From assembly GCA_945877315.1 (NCBI GenBank), contig CAMCRP010000025.1, positions 1 through 45,316 on the forward strand: a stretch of DNA of 45,316 nucleotides, in the 5' to 3' direction. Position numbers and translations under genes: made by a program. This DNA comes from an uncultured Ruminococcus sp. (lineage in GTDB: Bacteria > Bacillota > Clostridia > Oscillospirales > Ruminococcaceae). The notes under the pieces are model-generated. The model saw only the letters and a program-made list of their open reading frames with translations. It searched no databases and had not been told where the DNA came from. How positions within the stretch are numbered: the stretch's first letter is position 1; each line of letters starts with the position of its first letter. Below, one piece after another: positions 39,980 through 45,316 of this stretch.

Positions 39980-41314
39980 TCATTTTTTGTCGCTCATATA
40001 CCCTTCAAACGCTTCCAAAGCCCTGTCCGCAACAGCCTGATAACGCTGCTGCTTGTCCTTAATGCGAACGCCGATATCGGGCAAAATCCCCATATTTGCG
40101 CCCATAGGCTGGAAATTTGTCACGGTGGGGTCAGAGATGTATCTTGACAGACCGCCTATCATTGTTTCGGGGGGAAGGATAAGCGTGTTCTGACCGTTTA
40201 GGCGTCTTGCCATATTTATCCCCGCCATAATTCCCGAAGCGGCGGACTCGGTGTAACCCTCAACGCCCGTTATCTGTCCCGCAAAGAAAATGTTCGGAAA
40301 TTCTCTCAGAGAAAAATCTCCAGACAGTATCTTCGGCGAATTGATAAAGGAATTTCTGTGCATAACGCCGTAACGGACAAACTCGGCATTTTCCAGCCCC
40401 GGAATAAGGGAGAACACCCGCTTCTGCTCGCCGAATTTCAGATTTGTCTGAAAGCCGACTATGTTGTAAAGCGTCCCCGCCGAATTTTCCTTGCGAAGCT
40501 GAACCACCGCATAGGGACGTTTTCCGCTGACAGGGTCGGTGAGTCCCACAGGCTTCATTGCGCCGTACCGCATAGTTTCCTCGCCACGCTTTGCCAGCAC
40601 CTCAATAGGCATACAGCCCTCGTACACGGTGAAATCGTCCCGTCCCGAAGCGTCCCTTTCACGGTCAAAATCGTGGAGAGGAGCGGATTCTGCGGAAACA
40701 ATTGCCTCGTAAAATGCCGTATATTCTTCCTTTGTGAACGGGCAGTTGATGTAATCGTCGTCCCCCCGTCCGTAACGTGCGGCGAAGAAAATTCTGTCCT
40801 TATTAAGGGACTCGTATGTTACAATAGGAGCCGCCGCATCGTGAAAGCTGAGATAATCTCCCGTCAGCCGCTTAATGTCCTCCGCAAGCCCGCCCGATGT
40901 CAGGGGACCGCTTGCGATAATAATATTTCCCTCGGGGATCTTCTGAACCTCGCCGCTTACAACGGTAATGTTCGGGTCATTCACAATTGCCGCCGTCACG
41001 CTGTCGGAGAATTTCTCTCTGTCAACAGCCAGCGCACCACCCGCAGGAACAGCAGTCTTTTCCGCACATTCCACAACGACAGAACCCAGCCTGCGCATTT
41101 CCTCTTTAAGCAGACCCGCCGCCGAATTAACCCTGCTTGCCTTCAAGGAATTAGAGCAGACAAGCTCCGCAAATCCGTGATATTTGTGTGCGGGAGAATA
41201 CTTTTCGGGCTTCATTTCACAAAGTCTTACCTTAACCCCCCGCATTGACAGCTGATGCGCCGCCTCGCAGCCCGCAAGCCCCGCACCTATGACTGTAACT
41301 GTTTCATTCATCAT
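39980..41314 (-). CDS. trmFO: tRNA (m5U54) methyltransferase, folate/FAD-dependent
   Basis: 444 residues. The FAD-binding motif VIGAGLAGCEAAHQL is at the N-terminus, followed by LCEMKPEKYSPAH, ELVCSNSLKA (the conserved Cys-Ser-Asn-Ser), AVDREKFS, GCMPIEVLAKRG, and C-terminal GQITGVEGYTESAASG. TrmFO makes ribothymidine at position 54 of tRNA using methylene-tetrahydrofolate. The start codon shares one base with the stop of the preceding small gene (TAATG). The topA-trmFO neighbourhood is typical of Firmicutes. Confidence 0.97.
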   Translation of the reverse strand: MMNETVTVIGAGLAGCEAAHQLSMRGVKVRLCEMKPEKYSPAHKYHGFAELVCSNSLKASRVNSAAGLLKEEMRRLGSVVVECAEKTAVPAGGALAVDREKFSDSVTAAIVNDPNITVVSGEVQKIPEGNIIIASGPLTSGGLAEDIKRLTGDYLSFHDAAAPIVTYESLNKDRIFFAARYGRGDDDYINCPFTKEEYTAFYEAIVSAESAPLHDFDRERDASGRDDFTVYEGCMPIEVLAKRGEETMRYGAMKPVGLTDPVSGKRPYAVVQLRKENSAGTLYNIVGFQTNLKFGEQKRVFSLIPGLENAEFVRYGVMHRNSFINSPKILSGDFSLREFPNIFFAGQITGVEGYTESAASGIMAGINMARRLNGQNTLILPPETMIGGLSRYISDPTVTNFQPMGANMGILPDIGVRIKDKQQRYQAVADRALEAFEGYMSDKK

Positions 41315-41529
41315 TAGTTATCCTTAAAAATTGATGTATCTTCCGCATAAAGCTCGATTTTTCCGCATTCGGGACAGCAATAGCTGTTTACCTTAGAGCT
41401 TTTCTGAATGGAAAACAGTTTGTTACTCGATTTCTCGGCACTTGATACATAAAACACGCCGCCTGTCGCCGCATTCATAACAGCTTTTTTCATATCAACC
41501 TTACAATTTGAACATATCATATAGATCAC
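41314..41529 (-). CDS. Small zinc-ribbon protein
   Basis: 71 residues from a GTG at 41529 (AGG four bases upstream) or 68 from an ATG at 41520. Two cysteine pairs are far apart (CSNC near the start, CPEC at about residue 52), with a short beta-rich region between. The product ends ELYAEDTSIF. The start overlaps the end of topA by a few bases and the stop overlaps the trmFO start. Function unknown. Confidence 0.7.
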   Translation of the reverse strand: MIYMICSNCKVDMKKAVMNAATGGVFYVSSAEKSSNKLFSIQKSSKVNSYCCPECGKIELYAEDTSIFKDN

Positions 41530-43601
41530 TTTTCCTTTCTGACAGCCACCTCGTAGCCGCAGCCCTCTTTCAGGCAGAACATTTTTCCGCCCTTTTTAAA
41601 CAGCGTTGTGCCGTCATTGCACTTGGGGCATTTGTCGGAGGTCGGCGTATCCCACGTCATAAAATCGCAGGTGGGATTGTCCTCGCAGCCGAAATATTTC
41701 TTGCCCTTCTTGGACTTTTTCTGCAGCACCTTTTTGCCGCACTTGGGACAAACGCCGCCTGTGTCCTTAACGATACGCTTTGTGTTTGTGCAGTCGGGGA
41801 AGCCCGTGCAGGCAAGAAACTTTCCGAAGCGTCCTATTTTTATTACCATAGGCTTTCCGCAAACCTCGCAGACCTCGTCTGTTTCCTCGTCGGGAACCTT
41901 TATGCGTTTGCCGTCCATAGCCTTTTCCGCATCGCTGAGTGTTGCCGCAAAATCCTTGTAGAACTCGTCAAGGGTCTGCACCCAGTCTTTTTTGCCCATT
42001 TCAACCTCGTCAAGGCTGTTTTCCATTCCCGCTGTGAATTTTGCGTCAACTATCTTCTTGAAATGGTCCTTCATCAGCTGAGTTGTGACCTCACCCAGAC
42101 CCGTAGGCTTCAATGCCTTTCCGTCCTTTTCAACGTAAAGACGGTTTATGATTGTCGAAATGGTGGGCGCATAGGTGGACGGTCTGCCGATACCGTTTTC
42201 TTCAAGCGCCTTAATAAGCGTTGCTTCGGTATATCTTGCGGGAGGCTGTGTGAAATGCTGATTTCCCTCAATAGATCTCAGCTTGAGAATATCCCCCTCG
42301 TTTATTTCGGGAAGAACGGATTTCTCCTCGTCCTTGGACTCCTCATAAAGCACGGTGAAGCCGTCAAACTTCACGGAATATCCCGTAGCACGGAGGTTTA
42401 CGCCGTTTGCTTCTATCTCAACGGAAACCGTGTCCATAAGCGCATTTGCCATCTGAGAAGCGATAAATCTCTCCCAAATGAGCTTGTAAAGCTTATACTG
42501 CTCAGTTGTCAAACTGCTCTTTACCTTTTCGGGGGTAAGGGACGGCATTGACGGTCTGATAGCTTCGTGAGCGTCCTGAGCATTTGCCTTGGATTTGTAT
42601 ATTTTCGGAGATGACGGAATGTAATCCTTGCCATAAACGCCCTGAATATAGTCGTAAGCGGCTGCCCTTGCTTCGTCTGAAATACGCAGGCTGTCCGTTC
42701 TCATATATGTGATAAGACCGACTGCACCCATACCCTCGATGTCAACGCCTTCGTAAAGGGTCTGTGCGGTTTTCATGGTCTTAGATGCGCCGAAGCCAAG
42801 GCGCTTTGAAGCGTCCTGCTGCATTGTGGAGGTGGTGAAGGGCGCAGCGGGAGATTTCCTTCTGACGGACTTTTTCACGCCTGTTACCTTAAACTCTGCG
42901 CCGTCCAGCTTTTGGAGGATCGCATCTGTTTCCGCCTGACTGTGAAGCTCGGTTTTCTTCCCGCCGACGCCCCAGAAGGACGCACCGAACTGCTTCTTGC
43001 TTGACGGAGCGGTCATTTTTGCATCGATGGACCAGTATTCCTCAGGCTTGAAATTCTGTATCTGTTTTTCCCTGTCAACGATAATGCTTACGGCAACCGA
43101 CTGAACACGTCCCGCAGAAAGCCCTCTTCTTACCTTTTTCCAGAGGAAGGGCGAAAGCTTGTAGCCCACGATTCTGTCAAGGATACGTCTTGCCTGCTGA
43201 GCGTTCACCAGGTCAATGTCGATTTTTCTGGGAGCTGCCATTCCCGCCTGAACTCCGCTCTTTGTTATCTCGTTGAATGTAACTCTGTCCGCAGCATCAA
43301 GGGGCAGGTCAAGCATCTGCGCAAGATGCCATGAAATAGCTTCACCCTCACGATCGGGGTCGGTTGCGAGATATACTTGATCGCTTTTCTTTGCTTCCTT
43401 TTTCAGAGATTTGATAAGGTCCTCTTTTCCCTTGATGTCGGTGTAAACGGGTTCAAAGCCGTTATCAACATCAACGCCCAGCTTGGACTTGGGAAGGTCA
43501 CGAACGTGTCCCATAGAAGCGACAACTTCAAAATCATTGCCCAGATATTTCTTAATGGTTTTTGCCTTTGCAGGTGACTCAACTATAACTAATTTCGACA
43601 T
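41526..43601 (-). CDS. topA: DNA topoisomerase I
   Basis: 691 residues from the ATG at 43601 (an in-frame ATG five codons upstream is possible). The Toprim domain starts KLVIVESPAKAKTI and has LATDPDREGEAISWHL; the catalytic Tyr is in GLITYMRTDSL; QQDASKRLGFGASKTM and PARYTEATLIKALEENGIGRPSTY follow. Residues ~575-690 hold three C4 zinc ribbons (CEVCGKPM, CPKCGKKV, CPKCNDG). It relaxes negative supercoils. The spacing to dprA is about 220 bases and contains hairpin repeat copy C. Confidence 0.98.
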   Translation of the reverse strand: MSKLVIVESPAKAKTIKKYLGNDFEVVASMGHVRDLPKSKLGVDVDNGFEPVYTDIKGKEDLIKSLKKEAKKSDQVYLATDPDREGEAISWHLAQMLDLPLDAADRVTFNEITKSGVQAGMAAPRKIDIDLVNAQQARRILDRIVGYKLSPFLWKKVRRGLSAGRVQSVAVSIIVDREKQIQNFKPEEYWSIDAKMTAPSSKKQFGASFWGVGGKKTELHSQAETDAILQKLDGAEFKVTGVKKSVRRKSPAAPFTTSTMQQDASKRLGFGASKTMKTAQTLYEGVDIEGMGAVGLITYMRTDSLRISDEARAAAYDYIQGVYGKDYIPSSPKIYKSKANAQDAHEAIRPSMPSLTPEKVKSSLTTEQYKLYKLIWERFIASQMANALMDTVSVEIEANGVNLRATGYSVKFDGFTVLYEESKDEEKSVLPEINEGDILKLRSIEGNQHFTQPPARYTEATLIKALEENGIGRPSTYAPTISTIINRLYVEKDGKALKPTGLGEVTTQLMKDHFKKIVDAKFTAGMENSLDEVEMGKKDWVQTLDEFYKDFAATLSDAEKAMDGKRIKVPDEETDEVCEVCGKPMVIKIGRFGKFLACTGFPDCTNTKRIVKDTGGVCPKCGKKVLQKKSKKGKKYFGCEDNPTCDFMTWDTPTSDKCPKCNDGTTLFKKGGKMFCLKEGCGYEVAVRKEK

Positions 43602-43681
43602 ATGATCTATATCCATTTCTCCGCTCGGATTTGCTCTGCCGCCGTGAATTTAAGCGGAATATCCACGGCGTTCTATCTATA

Positions 43682-43784
43682 ATACTAAACACCCATTAAT
43701 CACGGGAATCTCTCGGCGTAAAAACCCATAAACGCAAGCTTTTTACGCCGATTTCTTCTCCGTGATTTAAATGGTGTTTAGTAT
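43682..43784. repeat. ~100-bp hairpin repeat, copy C
   Basis: Bases 43682-43784 begin ATACTAAACACCCATTAATC and end with its near inverse (GATTTAAATGGTGTTTAGTAT). The arms also share TCGGCGTAAAAA inverted, around a loop CCCATAAACGCAAGC. It is the best preserved of the three copies and lies in the dprA-topA gap; a further short hairpin (CGCCGTG/CACGGCG, 43640-43670) is between it and topA. Confidence 0.8.
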
Positions 43785-43823
43785 AAATAACGCAATAAAG
43801 CGTCACATTTAGCGTAAATAAAC

Positions 43824-45029
43824 TTAATTAACAGAATAATGATGACCTGCCGACTGACTTATATTTCCCATAAGCTCCAGCTCGGTCAGTACAGAAAACA
43901 GATGCGAAACATCGCAGTCCAGCGCATCGGCAATATCGTCCGCCGCAGTTTCACCGTTTTCGCTGAGATATTTCACCACCGCAGTCTGTTCCTCGGTAAG
44001 CCCCGAAAGATCGACAATTTTCGGCTTTGCGGGCTTTTCGGAAATATCCGTCAGATCATAAACGGGTCTTTCCGCATTGGGATTCATGCTATCAAAAAAC
44101 GGCGAATGACGCTCCTGTTCACTTAACTTTGCAAGCCTGTCGGAATAGTTTACGCAGTATTCGTCCGTAATATCACTAACCGACGCAACGTATTTTGCAC
44201 CGTCCCTGATAAGTGCCGAATTTCCCGAAAAACGGCTGTCGAAAATATCCGCAGCGGGAATACAGAAAACGTCCTTCCCCTGCTGAACAGCCAGCGAAGC
44301 CGTCACAAGCGAACCGCTTCTCAGGGAGCCTTCTATAACGATAGTTCCCAGCGAAAGCCCGGAAAGAATTCGGTTTCTCTGCGGAAAGCTTGTCCTTGAG
44401 CCTTGCTCCAGCGGCAGTTTTTCGCTTACAAAAACGCCGTTTTGCATTATTTCTTCACGATACTGAACATTCTGTCCGGGATAATCCACGTCCAGTCCGC
44501 AGCCTAAAACGGAAACTGTTTTGCCGCCGTTTCTTACCGCCGTAAGATGGGCAGTAATGTCGATTCCCACGGCAAATCCGCTGGCAATGGTAAAGCCCAG
44601 CTCAGCCAGCTGACCGATAAGCCTTCTGCAAACATTTACGCTGTAATCGCAGGGGTGTCTTGTGCCAACTGCGGTCAGCGACAATTCGTCCGCAAGTATT
44701 TCTGTTTTACCGCGGCAAAAGAGTAAAGTGGGTGGATTATAGATGTTTCTCAGCCGCTCGGGGTATTCCTCTGAATAATCGGGGATCAGCTTGATATTCT
44801 TTCTCTCGCAGTAACCCAGAATATTTTTGCTGTCCTCAATAGACGAAGCGGAAGCAGCCCGCTGTTCATATTCGGTTATCCTCTTTTTAGCAAGTGCTTC
44901 TCCGCCTGTGACAGCGCAATATGCGGCATACGGGCTTCCGTAAGCGGATATTATCTGAGAAATTCTCTGATTTCCGCCGCCAAAGGTCTGAACGAACCAT
45001 ATCAGATAAAGTATCTCCTCGGTATTCAT
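43824..45029 (-). CDS. dprA: DNA-processing protein DprA
   Basis: 401 residues. A helical N-terminal domain is followed by the Rossmann-type DNA-binding core: YPERLRNIYNPPTLLFCRG, LTAVGTRHPCDYS, ASGFAVGIDITAHL, VSVLGCGLDVDYPGQN, QGSRTSFPQRNRILSGLS and VIEGSLRSGSLVTASLA. The C-terminal ~60 residues form the winged-helix domain (LSGLTEEQTAVVKYLSENG). DprA loads RecA on incoming single-stranded DNA. GAGGGG lies nine bases before ATG. Confidence 0.97.
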   Translation of the reverse strand: MNTEEILYLIWFVQTFGGGNQRISQIISAYGSPYAAYCAVTGGEALAKKRITEYEQRAASASSIEDSKNILGYCERKNIKLIPDYSEEYPERLRNIYNPPTLLFCRGKTEILADELSLTAVGTRHPCDYSVNVCRRLIGQLAELGFTIASGFAVGIDITAHLTAVRNGGKTVSVLGCGLDVDYPGQNVQYREEIMQNGVFVSEKLPLEQGSRTSFPQRNRILSGLSLGTIVIEGSLRSGSLVTASLAVQQGKDVFCIPAADIFDSRFSGNSALIRDGAKYVASVSDITDEYCVNYSDRLAKLSEQERHSPFFDSMNPNAERPVYDLTDISEKPAKPKIVDLSGLTEEQTAVVKYLSENGETAADDIADALDCDVSHLFSVLTELELMGNISQSAGHHYSVN

Positions 45030-45051
45030 ATTTCACAGCCCCTCAATAGCA

Positions 45052-45316
45052 TCAGTTCATAAGCTCCCACATAAGTATGGAGGCAGCAGCGGCAGCGTTC
45101 AGCGAATCGGCTGTGCCGTGCATTTTTATGGTAATGCGTTCGTCACATTTTTCCGCAGTTTCACGGGACAAGCCGTTGCCCTCATTTCCGATAATTACCG
45201 CCGCACCCGCCGAAAAATCACATTCCTTCACCGATACCGCATTACTGTCGATGACTGCGGCACAGGTCCTTATGCCCTTTGAACTCAGTGCCAAAAACAT
45301 ATCCTCCTCGGACATT
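45052..45316 (-). CDS. RNA methyltransferase (SpoU/TrmH family), C-terminal part
   Basis: The gene enters from the right edge; only the last ~87 residues are present. The SPOUT knot motifs are clear: AAVIIGNEGNGLSRET and, near the end, DSLNAAAAASILMWEL. The family 2'-O-methylates rRNA or tRNA with S-adenosylmethionine. The stop codon is about 22 bases before the dprA start, so it belongs to the same row of genes. Which paralogue (23S rRNA or tRNA) cannot be told. Confidence 0.9.
   Translation of the reverse strand, partial: MSEEDMFLALSSKGIRTCAAVIDSNAVSVKECDFSAGAAVIIGNEGNGLSRETAEKCDERITIKMHGTADSLNAAAAASILMWELMN

Overview
The window looks like a chromosomal segment of a Gram-positive anaerobe of the class Clostridia, most like Ruminococcus and its relatives in the Oscillospiraceae. 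The basis is the gene content and order (plsX-rnc-radical SAM-smc-ftsY-rdgB; nadD-yqeK-rsfS; efp next to a CD1247-type protein), strong GGAGG-type ribosome binding sites, consensus sigma-A promoters (TTGACA-17-TATAAT) and many zinc-ribbon/membrane proteins of the kind common in these genomes. This is an inference from gene families; no species can be named from the sequence alone.

Left end (1-9.5 kb) is the accessory part: the edge of an unknown open frame, a GNAT acetyltransferase, an internally deleted ISLre2-type insertion sequence with its inverted repeats still visible, metY, a malic enzyme, an unknown protein, a small EamA transporter behind a 160-nt structured leader, and a zinc-ribbon locus in which one gene appears to be cut by an in-frame amber codon. 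Three copies of a ~100-bp hairpin repeat (1710-1808, 9364-9462, 43682-43784) share termini and a central loop and look like one non-autonomous repeat family.

Middle (9.5-22.5 kb): smpB directly abuts the tmRNA gene ssrA; a secreted leucine-rich-repeat/DUF4214 protein is preceded by a 20-base homopolymer; then a membrane diguanylate cyclase, a DinB-like protein, a cation:proton antiporter with its own promoter, structured leader and terminator-like attenuator, ribU under an FMN riboswitch, a CD1247-type protein, efp, aroQ, an endonuclease IV-like protein, a zinc-ribbon membrane protein with a possible nuclease-like C-terminus, a YwqG protein and yqeG.

Right part (22.5-45.3 kb) is a long block of housekeeping genes, all on the minus strand: rpsU, leuS, three membrane/unknown genes, rsfS, yqeK, nadD, yhbY, a PstS-like binding protein with two small membrane proteins, rdgB, ftsY, smc, an Elp3-like radical SAM protein, rnc, plsX, two YcxB-like membrane proteins, trmFO, a small zinc ribbon protein, topA, dprA and the C-terminal end of a SpoU/TrmH-type methyltransferase. 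Many neighbours overlap or are spaced by a few bases, so they probably form a few long transcripts for translation, RNA processing, protein targeting and chromosome maintenance.

The most interesting signals are regulatory rather than new genes: the antiporter leader, whose promoter overlaps the ribU stop codon, and the EamA leader with mutually exclusive stems are both candidate riboswitches of classes I do not recognise; the hairpin repeat family, the amber-split DUF4839 protein and the FtsY with its acidic domain at the C-terminus also deserve checking.
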